From Acidulodesulfobacterium sp021802425 (GTDB taxonomy: Bacteria > SZUA-79 > Acidulodesulfobacterales > Acidulodesulfobacteraceae): a DNA stretch of 64,000 bases. Shown here piece by piece: positions 1 through 8,209 of this stretch (its first letter is position 1; each line of letters starts with the position of its first letter). The notes under the pieces were generated by a model, which had not been told where the DNA came from, searched no databases, and worked only from the letters and a program-made list of their open reading frames with translations. The position numbers were made by a program, and so were the translations under genes. The DNA lies in assembly GCA_021802425.1 (NCBI GenBank), contig JAJZXJ010000002.1, positions 62,001 through 126,000 of the forward strand, given 5' to 3'.

Positions 1-423
1 TATGGATTCTCCGATAACTGCGGCAAGAACACCTGTTTTTCCGGGAAAGGTAGCTCCGTAGAATACCCCTTTTCCTAATTTTCCCCAGACGAGAAGAGCG
101 GAGGCGCCGGCAATGCCGCCAAGAAGCTGAGATATGACATAGCCTAAAGCTACATAAGTTTTAATTTTTCCTTTTAACCAAAATGAGAGTGTTACTGCCG
201 GATTAATATGGGCGCCGCTCCATTTGCCGACAGGCGAAAATGTAATTAACATTCCCGTGCTTCCGAACAAAAAGCCGGTAATAATACGCCTTAATCCGGC
301 GTTTGGAATCATTGCCGGTATAGGGCTTCCTTTGGCAAAATCAAGAATAACAAAAGAAAGGCCTATACTTATAAGCAGCGCCGTTCCTATAAATTCAGAA
401 AGATATAATCTCCATATTTTCAT
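1..423 (-). CDS. Aquaporin / glycerol facilitator (MIP family), C-terminus cut by window edge
   Basis: The first 141 residues of a major intrinsic protein are visible, reading leftward from an ATG at 423. The protein opens with KIWRLYLSEFIGTALLISIG, a typical first MIP transmembrane helix. At about residues 71-79 it carries SGAHINPAVT, the first NPA pore motif. Several hydrophobic helices follow. The second NPA motif and the selectivity-filter arginine lie beyond the window, so water cannot be separated from glycerol transport. Family knowledge places it in the inner membrane as a passive channel. There is no clear Shine-Dalgarno sequence. It lies downstream of, and on the same strand as, the DUF481 gene, separated by 77 bp. 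It is unlikely to be part of the copper module. Confidence 0.9.
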   Translation of the reverse strand, partial: MKIWRLYLSEFIGTALLISIGLSFVILDFAKGSPIPAMIPNAGLRRIITGFLFGSTGMLITFSPVGKWSGAHINPAVTLSFWLKGKIKTYVALGYVISQLLGGIAGASALLVWGKLGKGVFYGATFPGKTGVLAAVIGESI

Positions 424-500
424 TGGCTAAGCTTTAATTAAATATAATCTCCGAATTATTTTATTTCCGGCCGATTTATTGTATTTTTTATTATATTATC

Positions 501-1274
501 TTAAAATTTAACATTAATATTAATGCTCGATATTGTATTAAACGGTTTAAATCCCGCAGGAACAAGCGTTTGATATTCAAGTTCATAGTAGATAGCAAGA
601 TATACGTTTTTTACTATTTTTGTGCTAAGTTTAGTTAAAGATTCGTAAAAAGAACCGCCTTTGTTTGCGAGATATGCCGTGATTTCCTCTTTAAACTTGA
701 CGCCTTTATTTAATTTCCAATGATACTTCGCTCTAATCATTGTCGTAACAGATCCAAAATACGGACCGCCGATAATTTTTTCCTGCCTTAATCCCGGCGC
801 TAATTCTATGGACGAATTCATATTTTTAGAAATAATAAACTTTTTACCGTAGCCGATATTTTCGTATATTCTGTATCCGAACCCCGTAACAATATTCCTA
901 TCGAATCTTTCATCGGCAAAAATATAAGAAGTTTTGTTAAAATAATAAGATGAATTTTCTTGCGCAATAAGCCTTAAATAACTGAGCTGGCTATATTCTG
1001 TTATGTAATTGTAAACAAACCTGAGTTTATGACGCCATGGATAGTTTTTATATTTTAGATAGTCCCGCGTATTTATATTAAATGACGGAATCGTTCCTGT
1101 CGTGTTTGATATTCCAAGACCGATGCCCGCTTTTAGATTTTTATTATTTGTCTTTGTATTTGCATAAGATATTCCGGTAAAAACAATTAAATTTGCAAAT
1201 AAAATAAAGAATAATACAAAAATTAATTTGCTTAAGATTTTAATGTAATTTTTTAAAATATTTATAATATACAT
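501..1274 (-). CDS. DUF481-type outer-membrane beta-barrel protein
   Basis: This is a 257-residue protein with a hydrophobic N-terminal segment at about residues 12-38 ending in SYA, consistent with a Sec signal peptide. The mature part shows alternating aromatic/polar stretches. It follows the DUF481 (YdiY-like) pattern: a GIGLGISNTTG start, a WRHKLRF strand, then YIFADERFDRN, a GFGYRIYENIGYG turn, an ELAPGLR strand and a C-terminal NINVKF ending in phenylalanine. The terminal Phe is typical of BAM-assembled barrels. The family is an outer-membrane barrel of poorly known function, sometimes salt-induced. The upstream lipoprotein gene is 42 bp away on the same strand, so the two may be co-transcribed. 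The assignment rests on pattern recall rather than a profile search. Confidence 0.65.
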   Translation of the reverse strand: MYIINILKNYIKILSKLIFVLFFILFANLIVFTGISYANTKTNNKNLKAGIGLGISNTTGTIPSFNINTRDYLKYKNYPWRHKLRFVYNYITEYSQLSYLRLIAQENSSYYFNKTSYIFADERFDRNIVTGFGYRIYENIGYGKKFIISKNMNSSIELAPGLRQEKIIGGPYFGSVTTMIRAKYHWKLNKGVKFKEEITAYLANKGGSFYESLTKLSTKIVKNVYLAIYYELEYQTLVPAGFKPFNTISSININVKF

Positions 1275-1316
1275 TAAATAATATGTTAAGATGTTCTAAT
1301 TTGATATTGATAAAAA

Positions 1317-1877
1317 TTATCTTTTGATTATTTTATGGCCGGCCTGCTCAAATCTTGTAACTTTCCATTCTAAAAATGGTTTATATTGAAAAACCGCCGC
1401 GGCGTTTTTAGTTTTTAAAGTCGTAAATAATTTTGGATGCATATTATTTTTACTCATAAGCCTGTAAATGTAGTTCGGATTAAATTTGAAAATAAAAAAC
1501 GCTTTAGCTTTTTTACGGGAAATAAATCTAAGATTATATGCTTTAATTATTTTTAATGTTCCAAGTCTTATATATGTTCTATCGGCTATTTTAAATAAGT
1601 AAGGTTTAAAAAGCGGCGTAAAAGAGGTATAGCCCAATTTTTTGTGAAACTTGATATACCCGCCTTTTAATAAGAGCATATAAAATTTATCGTTATTAAG
1701 ACTGGCAGCCCTGGTATAGGGCAATGCAAAAAAGACGGAAGAATTTATTTTTTCTATTATTAATTTTTTCGCAAGGGCTTTTGTGAGGATTTCCGGCTTT
1801 TGAGCGCACCCGGATAGGAATAAAGGCAGCAAAAAGATAATAGTTAAGACTATAGCCGATAATTTTGATTTTTTCAT
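1317..1877 (-). CDS. Putative lipoprotein, function unknown
   Basis: A 186-residue protein starts MKKSKLSAIV and has a hydrophobic core ending in the lipobox LSGC, with Cys24 as the expected lipidation site. Asp is absent at +2 (AQK follows), which is compatible with outer-membrane sorting. An ATG also exists two codons upstream at 1883. However, the AAGGAAGG ribosome-binding site touches that codon and is correctly spaced for 1877. The mature part is rich in Lys, Phe, Tyr and Ala and has no cysteine or recognisable motif. I do not recognise a family. It sits between the copper pump and the DUF481 gene on the same strand. The repeat at 1939-2153 separates it from cusA, so it is probably outside the pump operon. 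Confidence 0.7.
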   Translation of the reverse strand: MKKSKLSAIVLTIIFLLPLFLSGCAQKPEILTKALAKKLIIEKINSSVFFALPYTRAASLNNDKFYMLLLKGGYIKFHKKLGYTSFTPLFKPYLFKIADRTYIRLGTLKIIKAYNLRFISRKKAKAFFIFKFNPNYIYRLMSKNNMHPKLFTTLKTKNAAAVFQYKPFLEWKVTRFEQAGHKIIKR

Positions 1878-1938
1878 AAACATCCTTCCTTAAATAATTC
1901 TACCATGTTCTTTAAATCTTTTCAAAATGTTTGACTAA

Positions 1939-2153
1939 CCCCAATCCCGATTTAGAAAATATTTATATATTCCAATGATAAGCAATCCTGGATTCCCGCC
2001 TGCGCGGGAATGACTATGTGAGAATTGAGGTTTTCACCCAACAGGCATCCCAACCCGCTTCAGCGGGAAAGTTTCAAAGAAACTTCACGAGCACCGTTAG
2101 GTGCGAGAGCGAAGCGTTAATCCAGAAAATAAAATCCTAAATCGGGATTTGGG
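1939..2153. repeat. MITE-like repeat copy 1, left flank of the copper module
   Basis: The element of about 215 bp has inverted ends: CCCCAATCCCGATTTAG at the left and CTAAATCGGGATTTGGG at the right, with one mismatch over 17. The left 28 bp (1939-1966) recur exactly, inverted, at 9581-9608. The internal stretch 2035-2123 is related to 9419-9559: it shares CTTCAGCGGGAAAGTTT, AAACTTCAC and GCGAGAGCGAAGCGTTAATC. It contains no coding potential. It lies 11 bp downstream of the cusA stop. Confidence 0.75.
1992..2011. repeat. dRS3-like hairpin inside repeat copy 1
   Basis: The 20 bp ATTCCC-GCCTGCGC-GGGAAT match the pattern of six arm bases, eight spacer bases and six arm bases known from neisserial dRS3 repeats. 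Similar hairpins are dispersed in many proteobacterial genomes. It is absent from the second repeat copy. Confidence 0.6.
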
Positions 2154-2164
2154 ATTTTATTTTT

Positions 2165-5100
2165 TTATTTAATATTGCCTGAATTCATTTGCCCAAGTTT
2201 CCATTTTTTCCAGATAAGATATAATGTCGGCAATAAAAGCAGGTTAAGTATCGTAGCCGTGATCATCCCGCCGACCATAGGCGACGCTATAAACTTTGTC
2301 ATTCTTGCTCCCGTGCCGTAGGCGAACATTGCGGGAAGAAGTCCGACGATGATGGACATTGCCGTCATAACGATAGGGCGGAGCCTTATTATCGAGCCTT
2401 TAATTACTATCTGCTCTATGTCGGCACCGGCTTCGTAATAATTATGAAACGTAAGCTCCAGTATGGAAATCATAACCACGCCTATTTCCGTAGATACCCC
2501 CATTGCGGCAATGATGCCGACCCATACGGCGATAGACATCGTTATATGCATAAGGTAAAGATACCAGAACGCCCCGACTAACGCAAACGGTATCGAAAAA
2601 AGCGCCAGAAGCGATAACGGTATGGATTTAAAATTAAAATATATTAAAAGGAAGATAATAAATATGGTTATGGGAATTATGACCATAAGCTTATTGTTTG
2701 CCCTTTTGAGGGATTTATATTCGCCGCTTATAGTATATGTATAGCCCTTGGGAAATTTAACATATTTATTAATCATTTTTTTAGCGTTTTTTGCCCATAA
2801 TACCATATTGGACGTGTTTAAAGTTATATCGACGGTGTCGTCCGGCGTTCCTCCCTGCGAAGATACGAAAGACGGGCCCAGTTCATACTTTATAGATGCA
2901 AGTTCCTTTAAAGGTATGAATCCGCCGTCGGTTTTTACGAGTATGTTTCCCAGAGATTTTAAATTATTTCTATAAGCGTAAGGGTATCTGACCGAAAGCG
3001 GATAACGGGCTAATCCGTCGTAAATAGTGCTTATCGTTTTACCGCCCGCAGAGGAGTCTATAGCTTCGTTTATGTTTTTAAGCGATATTCCGTAAAAACC
3101 CATAGCGTCGGCATTCGGCTTAATTACTATATACGGTCTGTTATAAACCCTTTCGGCATAAGCGCTCAATGTTCCCTTTACCATAGAAGCGGCTCCGGCA
3201 ACTTTTTCCGCCAACTTTTGCAGTGTTTTTACGTTAGAACCGTATATTTTTATTCCTATAGGCGTCCTTAAACCGGCAGACGTCATTTCTATCCTGTTTT
3301 TAATGGGCATAGTCCACACGTTTTCGATGCCGGGTATATTTAACGCTTTATTCATTTTATTTATCAGCTTTCTTACGGTCATGCCGGCCGGCCAATATTT
3401 TCTTCTCTTTAAAACGATCGTAGTTTCGGTCATACTTAAAGACGAAGGATCAAAAGCCGTATTTGCCCTGCCCGCTTTTCCGGTAACCATTTTTACTTCC
3501 GGAAATTTTTTAATTATCCTGTCTTCTACTTGCAAAAGCTGCGCCGCATCCGTATATGAATAACCCGGGGTCGATGAAGGCATATATAAGAGCGTTCCTT
3601 CGTTTAAGGGCGGCATAAACTGCGAGCCGAGCTGGACGAACGCAAAGTATCCGCTTGCCAAAACGACAAACAGCATAGCCAAAAATACGTTCCTATGCTT
3701 CATAACGAATTTTAAAACGGGCGAGTACAAAAAAACTAAAAATCTGTTTATAGGATTTTTGTCTAAAGGCATTATCCTGCCTTTAATCAGATAAACCATA
3801 AGAATAGGCACGAATATAACGGATAGAACAGCCGCAAAAATCATCGAAAATGTTTTAGTGTATGCTAAAGGTCTGAACAATGCGCCTACTTCGCCGGTTA
3901 AAAAGAAAATCGGCAGAAATCCGACCGCTATAATAATAAGCGAGTAAAAAAGCGGCTTACCCATCTCTTTTGCCGAATCCACGACACAGAGTTTTCTCGC
4001 CTCTTCCTTATTTTCCATACCGCCGTGCGGGCATTTTTCGGGTGCGCATTCTAAAATTTCCAGATGCGCATGGGCGTTTTCGATCATTACTATAGCGGAA
4101 TCGGTCATTGCGCCGATTGCAAGCGCTATGCCGGAGAGGGACATTATATTTGCGCTTATGCGAAGCATGTACATAAGCAGAAATGCCCCGAGAATAGCAA
4201 ACGGAATCATTATAACTATAACTAAGGACGACCTTAAATGAAACAGGAAAAGCATAATAACGAAGATAACTATTAAAACTATCATAATAAGCGTGGTTTT
4301 AAGCGTCGAGACGGAAGCGGCGATAAGGGTGCTCTGATCGTATGTAGTTATTATTTTTGCGCCTTTCGGGAGGGAGTTTTTAAGCTCTTTGAGTTTATTC
4401 TTTACGGCGGCGATTACTTTCAGCGTATCCGATCCCTGGTCTTTTATTACGACTCCGCCTATCATCTGTCCTTTGCCGTTTAAATCCGATATAGAGCGGC
4501 TTGAAGCAGGCACTAATTGAACCGTTCCTATGTTTTTGACTAAAACAGGCGTGTGAGCTGCCGTCTCCCCTACGACGATATTTCGTATCTGTTTTAAATT
4601 ATGAAGATAACCCCTGACATAGATTAAATGGCTTACCCCCGACGAAGAGTTTATAATCCTTGCCCCGTTATCGGAGTTGGAAGACTTTATATTATTAATT
4701 ACCCGAGATAACGATACATTATAATACTGAAGCGCTTTGGGATTAATCGTAACCTGATATTCTTTATTCCAGCCGCCGTAAGTCGCAACCTGCGCCACTC
4801 CCGGCACGGTTTCTAAGGCGTATCTGAGGAAATACTCCTGATAGGAATATAAATCCGCTAAACTCTGATTATGCACTTTGTCTATTATTGCATACTGGTA
4901 AACCCAGTCCACTCCGTTTGCGTAAGGGCTTAAAACCGGGGAAACACCCGGAGGAAGCAGTTTTTTTGCCTGAGAAAGATATGTCAGTATCTGCGCCCTC
5001 GCCCATCCTAACGATGTCCCTCTTTTAAATACGACCGTAACAAAAGATGTGCCGTACATAGAATTTCCTCTAACCTCTTTAACCCTCGGCGCCGAAATAA

Positions 5101-5317
5101 GCGAGGACTCTATGGGGTAGGTTACCTGAAGCTGGACTATGTTCGGCGGCTGTCCCTGCCACGCCGTTTTGATAATAACCTCTGAAGGCGCTATATCGGG
5201 AAGTGCGTTAAGCCTTATGTTGTAAATTGCGTAAACCCCGCCGAGCCCCAGAAACAGCATAAAAACAAAAACTAAAAACTGATTATTTATGCAGTAATCT
5301 ATTATTTTATTTATCAT
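2165..5317 (-). CDS. cusA: Cu(I)/Ag(I) RND efflux pump, inner-membrane transporter CusA
   Basis: The 1050-residue RND transporter uses the proton gradient to export monovalent copper or silver from cytoplasm and periplasm through CusB and CusC. The three methionines that bind metal in E. coli CusA are conserved as Met568 (FMPPLNEG), Met629 (LSMTETT) and Met678 (NRIEMTS). The proton-relay aspartate is Asp406 in AIGAMTDSAIV. A second relay acid is likely the Glu in GVSTEIGVVMI. Twelve transmembrane helices are expected. One begins at residue 14 and clusters occur at about 340-560 and 870-1035. After helix 4 there is an unusual cysteine/histidine-rich loop (Cys424, Cys429, His431, Cys444). The start has a CGGAGAA site. 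It is the last gene of the efflux operon, 79 bp after cusB. Confidence 0.96.
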   Translation of the reverse strand: MINKIIDYCINNQFLVFVFMLFLGLGGVYAIYNIRLNALPDIAPSEVIIKTAWQGQPPNIVQLQVTYPIESSLISAPRVKEVRGNSMYGTSFVTVVFKRGTSLGWARAQILTYLSQAKKLLPPGVSPVLSPYANGVDWVYQYAIIDKVHNQSLADLYSYQEYFLRYALETVPGVAQVATYGGWNKEYQVTINPKALQYYNVSLSRVINNIKSSNSDNGARIINSSSGVSHLIYVRGYLHNLKQIRNIVVGETAAHTPVLVKNIGTVQLVPASSRSISDLNGKGQMIGGVVIKDQGSDTLKVIAAVKNKLKELKNSLPKGAKIITTYDQSTLIAASVSTLKTTLIMIVLIVIFVIMLFLFHLRSSLVIVIMIPFAILGAFLLMYMLRISANIMSLSGIALAIGAMTDSAIVMIENAHAHLEILECAPEKCPHGGMENKEEARKLCVVDSAKEMGKPLFYSLIIIAVGFLPIFFLTGEVGALFRPLAYTKTFSMIFAAVLSVIFVPILMVYLIKGRIMPLDKNPINRFLVFLYSPVLKFVMKHRNVFLAMLFVVLASGYFAFVQLGSQFMPPLNEGTLLYMPSSTPGYSYTDAAQLLQVEDRIIKKFPEVKMVTGKAGRANTAFDPSSLSMTETTIVLKRRKYWPAGMTVRKLINKMNKALNIPGIENVWTMPIKNRIEMTSAGLRTPIGIKIYGSNVKTLQKLAEKVAGAASMVKGTLSAYAERVYNRPYIVIKPNADAMGFYGISLKNINEAIDSSAGGKTISTIYDGLARYPLSVRYPYAYRNNLKSLGNILVKTDGGFIPLKELASIKYELGPSFVSSQGGTPDDTVDITLNTSNMVLWAKNAKKMINKYVKFPKGYTYTISGEYKSLKRANNKLMVIIPITIFIIFLLIYFNFKSIPLSLLALFSIPFALVGAFWYLYLMHITMSIAVWVGIIAAMGVSTEIGVVMISILELTFHNYYEAGADIEQIVIKGSIIRLRPIVMTAMSIIVGLLPAMFAYGTGARMTKFIASPMVGGMITATILNLLLLPTLYLIWKKWKLGQMNSGNIK

Positions 5318-5396
5318 AAGTATTCTCCGGTATTTTAAGTAACATCTTAATATTAATATTAAATTTTAATTTTATTACTCTTAAAGCTTGCTTTTG

Positions 5397-5579
5397 TCAC
5401 ATTCCGGGCATACCGGTCATAGAAGAAGTCTTTTTTGGCCGGCCCGAGTTGTTTGATATTGCCTGCGTTCCTGCCGTAGAAGAAGTCTTTTGCGATAAAT
5501 TTGAATTGTTTGACATTCCAGACATTCCCGGCATTCCCGCCATAGAACCGGTAGCCTGCGATAGATTGGAGTCGCTCGA
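5397..5579 (-). repeat. Tandem repeat encoding the Met-rich CusB tail
   Basis: Three in-frame units of 57-66 bp encode SSDSNLSQATGSMAGMPGM-like, SNNSNLSQKTSSTAGTQAI and SNNSGRPKKTSSMTGMPGM sequences. The middle unit has lost its methionines. The repeat probably grew by slipped duplication. Confidence 0.7.
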
Positions 5580-6728
5580 CATAAGGAATGTTCCCGATAC
5601 GACGATTCTCTCGCCGTTTTTTAAGCCCGATATTACCGGATAGTAATCGCCGTATCTTGTCCCTATAACGACATATTTCGGCATAAAATATCCTTTTCCT
5701 TTATAAACGAAAACCAGCGGTTTTGCCCCCGTAATAAGAACGGCGGATGTCGGAACCGCAATAACCTTTTCGCTTTTAATCATAATTTCGGCATTTCCGT
5801 ACATATCAGGTTTTATTTCGCCGTTTGAATTGTTAAAAACAAGCCTGACCTCGTCAACCCTTTTTTTGCTGGCAAGATAAGGGTAAATAAACGAAACCCT
5901 GCCGTAAAATACCCGCCCTGGATAAGCGTTAAATGTTACCTTTACCGTTGCCCCCGTCTTTACGAAAGGCATATCCTTTTCATAAACCAATATGTTCATC
6001 CATACGCGGCTTAGTCCGGCCAGTTTATAAAGCGGCTGTCCCGCATTAAAATAACTTCCGGAAAAAATAGATTTTTTCAAGAAGACGCCGTTTACCGGCG
6101 AGTAAACGGTAGTATTCGTCAATATAAGCCTTCCCGTTTTTAATAAGTTCAACTGGCTGTTTGTTATGCCTAACCGTTTGAGCCTGAAGACGGATGAGTT
6201 TAAAAAGGCTTTAGCCTCTTTTATTCCGAAATTAAAGCCCGATTTTTTTAATTTTTTATAGTTTTTATAGGCAAGCATAAAATCTTTTTCGCTGTTGACT
6301 AACTCGGGGCTGTAAACCGTAAAAAGAGGCTCCCCCTTATAAACGCTCATGCCGGGTTTATTTATAAAGAGATTTTTGACATAACCGCCGTATTTCAATG
6401 TTACGGTTTGTTCTAAAGGAACGCTGTAGGCAACCTCGCCTATGGTTTTAATTTTTCTTGTTAATTTCATTAATTTTGCTTTTCCGACTTTTATGCCGTA
6501 AAGCTGTCTTTGAAGCGTGCTTACCATTACCCCGCCTTTTGCCATTTGAGCTCCGCTGACCTTCGGTTCCATTTTAGGTTTTGCGTTTACGCTTTTTCCG
6601 GCGGGAATCCGGTTATCCGTTCCGGTAAATATACCCGTATTTTTAAAAATTATAACCGTAACAATGCCGCCGAGAATAAAGGCGGATAAAAATATCAATA
6701 TATTTTTAGCGTTTTTTGAAACTTTCAT
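5397..6728 (-). CDS. cusB: Cu/Ag efflux membrane-fusion protein CusB with Met-rich C-terminal repeats
   Basis: The 443-residue periplasmic adaptor links CusA to CusC and passes metal to the pump. A single N-terminal membrane anchor lies at about residues 10-30. A biotinyl-lipoyl-like half follows (GYVKNLFINKPGMSVYKGEPLF), then the YSPELVNSEKDFMLAY helix typical of CusB/CzcB, a second barrel strand set, and a membrane-proximal domain (GTRYGDYYPVISGLKNGERIVVSG). Residues about 384-443 form three imperfect repeats of 19-22 residues rich in Ser, Asn and GMPGM-type methionine clusters, which could bind Cu(I). E. coli CusB instead places its metal methionines at the N-terminus. An AAGGGG site precedes the ATG. 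The gene lies 27 bp downstream of the CusC gene. Confidence 0.94.
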   Translation of the reverse strand: MKVSKNAKNILIFLSAFILGGIVTVIIFKNTGIFTGTDNRIPAGKSVNAKPKMEPKVSGAQMAKGGVMVSTLQRQLYGIKVGKAKLMKLTRKIKTIGEVAYSVPLEQTVTLKYGGYVKNLFINKPGMSVYKGEPLFTVYSPELVNSEKDFMLAYKNYKKLKKSGFNFGIKEAKAFLNSSVFRLKRLGITNSQLNLLKTGRLILTNTTVYSPVNGVFLKKSIFSGSYFNAGQPLYKLAGLSRVWMNILVYEKDMPFVKTGATVKVTFNAYPGRVFYGRVSFIYPYLASKKRVDEVRLVFNNSNGEIKPDMYGNAEIMIKSEKVIAVPTSAVLITGAKPLVFVYKGKGYFMPKYVVIGTRYGDYYPVISGLKNGERIVVSGTFLMSSDSNLSQATGSMAGMPGMSGMSNNSNLSQKTSSTAGTQAISNNSGRPKKTSSMTGMPGM

Positions 6729-6755
6729 TTAATTAACCCCTTAATTTTTTGATTT

Positions 6756-8078
6756 TTATTGTATTTTCCCCATAATTTGTTCGAGCCGCGATTTGTCTAT
6801 ATAATATTTTGCGTTATAGATATCCATTTCGAACTCCGCGTCGATTAACTTTCTGAAACTGTCTAACAGCGGGAATGCGGACGACCTTTTCACCCCGAAA
6901 GATGCTGTTTCGGCTTTAAAAAGAAGCTTTGCTTCAGGAATATATAAACTTTTGTACAATTTGTAATTGTTTTTGTTTAAACGCATATCTTTCACATATA
7001 CGCTAATGTTTTTTATAATTTGCAACTTTTCCCAGCTAATATCGTAAATAGACGAAAGCCTGTCCTTTTCGGCTTTATTTATTAAAGGTTTCTGATAGGA
7101 GTTAAAATATACGGGCAGGGATAACCCGACCGAAGCCGATAAAACTGGGACCATCGAATATCTGTCTCCGTAACCGGCTTTGAGGTAAAAATCGGGAAGA
7201 TAAGATTCCTTTGCGTATGCGGTTTCATAATCCGATTTTTTGGCGAGATATTTTAACGATTTTAATTCCGGATTAAATTTATATGCCGTTTTTATATATT
7301 CTTTTTCGTTTAATTCACCTTCTGGAGACATGCCCGTTTTTACCCCTTTTCTTACCCCCGATATCTTCGGCAGGACGGCGCGGTCAAATTTAATATACGA
7401 AGATTTTAGTCCCGTGAGTTCGCCCAATAAATAAATTAATTTAGCTTTAGCCCTGCTTAGCGTAAGCAGTTTCGATTTCAACGATGCATCTTCCAGCATA
7501 GTCCTGATATAAGCCGGAGCGGAAGCGCTTCCCGTGCCGTATTTCTGGGAAATATCTTTAAGGATTATATTTAAAAGCAGCCTGTTATATTTCACTACGG
7601 CAATCTGTTTTTCTAACAAAGCAAGATTATAATAGCTTTCCTTGACCAAATAAGCGGTATTAATTTTTAATGCCCTTGTTTTTGCTTTTGACGACATATA
7701 AGAATACTTATTTATTTGGCTTTTCGTTTCGAGTTTCGAAGGAAAAGGTATCTTCTGGCTTATACTGAAGCCGATATCGCTCATCCCATTAACCCCGATT
7801 CCGGGATTATTAAACCCGTTTGCATCGGTAAGCCCTATTCCTGCCACTGGTTCCGGAAGGGCTTTTGCAATAGCAATTTCTTCTTTGCGCCCTTCGGTCT
7901 TCAGAGCGGACGAAGTTATTTCCGGATTTTTCAAGGCATTTTTTATAAGCATTTTTAAAGACAGTGTACCTGCCGCATAAGACCTGCCGCCGTAGAAGAT
8001 TAAACCTGTTAAAATGACAAAGAAAGAAAGCAAAATTAAAACCTTCCGCTTTAACCCGCATAAATTAAATATATTCAT
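6756..8078 (-). CDS. cusC: Outer-membrane efflux channel, TolC/CusC-like
   Basis: A 440-residue outer-membrane factor completes the tripartite pump. An N-terminal hydrophobic segment (about residues 12-30) ends with SYAAG, a signal peptidase I site. The mature protein has the two-fold OEP layout: a SLKMLIKNALKNPEI helix, a NGFNNPGIGVNGMSDIGFSI barrel strand region around residues 110-130, long alpha-hairpins, then FYLKAGYGDRYSMVPVLSAS and a second hairpin ending near the C-terminus. No lipobox cysteine follows the signal sequence, unlike E. coli CusC. A GGAGAA site precedes the ATG. It is the first of the three pump genes, with the cytochrome gene upstream. The specific name is inferred from context. 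Confidence 0.88.
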   Translation of the reverse strand: MNIFNLCGLKRKVLILLSFFVILTGLIFYGGRSYAAGTLSLKMLIKNALKNPEITSSALKTEGRKEEIAIAKALPEPVAGIGLTDANGFNNPGIGVNGMSDIGFSISQKIPFPSKLETKSQINKYSYMSSKAKTRALKINTAYLVKESYYNLALLEKQIAVVKYNRLLLNIILKDISQKYGTGSASAPAYIRTMLEDASLKSKLLTLSRAKAKLIYLLGELTGLKSSYIKFDRAVLPKISGVRKGVKTGMSPEGELNEKEYIKTAYKFNPELKSLKYLAKKSDYETAYAKESYLPDFYLKAGYGDRYSMVPVLSASVGLSLPVYFNSYQKPLINKAEKDRLSSIYDISWEKLQIIKNISVYVKDMRLNKNNYKLYKSLYIPEAKLLFKAETASFGVKRSSAFPLLDSFRKLIDAEFEMDIYNAKYYIDKSRLEQIMGKIQ

Positions 8079-8106
8079 ATTATTTATTCTCCATAATTAA
8101 TATAAA

Positions 8107-8186
8107 ACCCTAACCCTGCACGAGAACTTCGCTTAATCCTCCACCACGCCTTGCAGGCGATAGCGTAAGGGGTGCAGGATTAGGGT
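8107..8186. repeat. 80-bp inverted-repeat element between cytochrome and cusC genes
   Basis: The arms ACCCTAACCCTGCAC (8107-8121) and GTGCAGGATTAGGGT (8172-8186) are complementary but for one pair. They enclose about 50 bp that contain a further GCCTTGCAGGC palindrome. Transcribed from the minus strand, it would fold into a long hairpin between the two genes. It may be a dispersed repeat, or an attenuator or mRNA-processing site. No T-tract makes a classic terminator. Confidence 0.6.
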
Positions 8187-8209
8187 AAAATTTGAAATAA
8201 TCTTTTCTA

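Noticed and set aside
224..430. Plus-strand open frame over the aquaporin start
   Set aside because: It is antisense to a clear MIP protein with an NPA motif and has no recognisable features.
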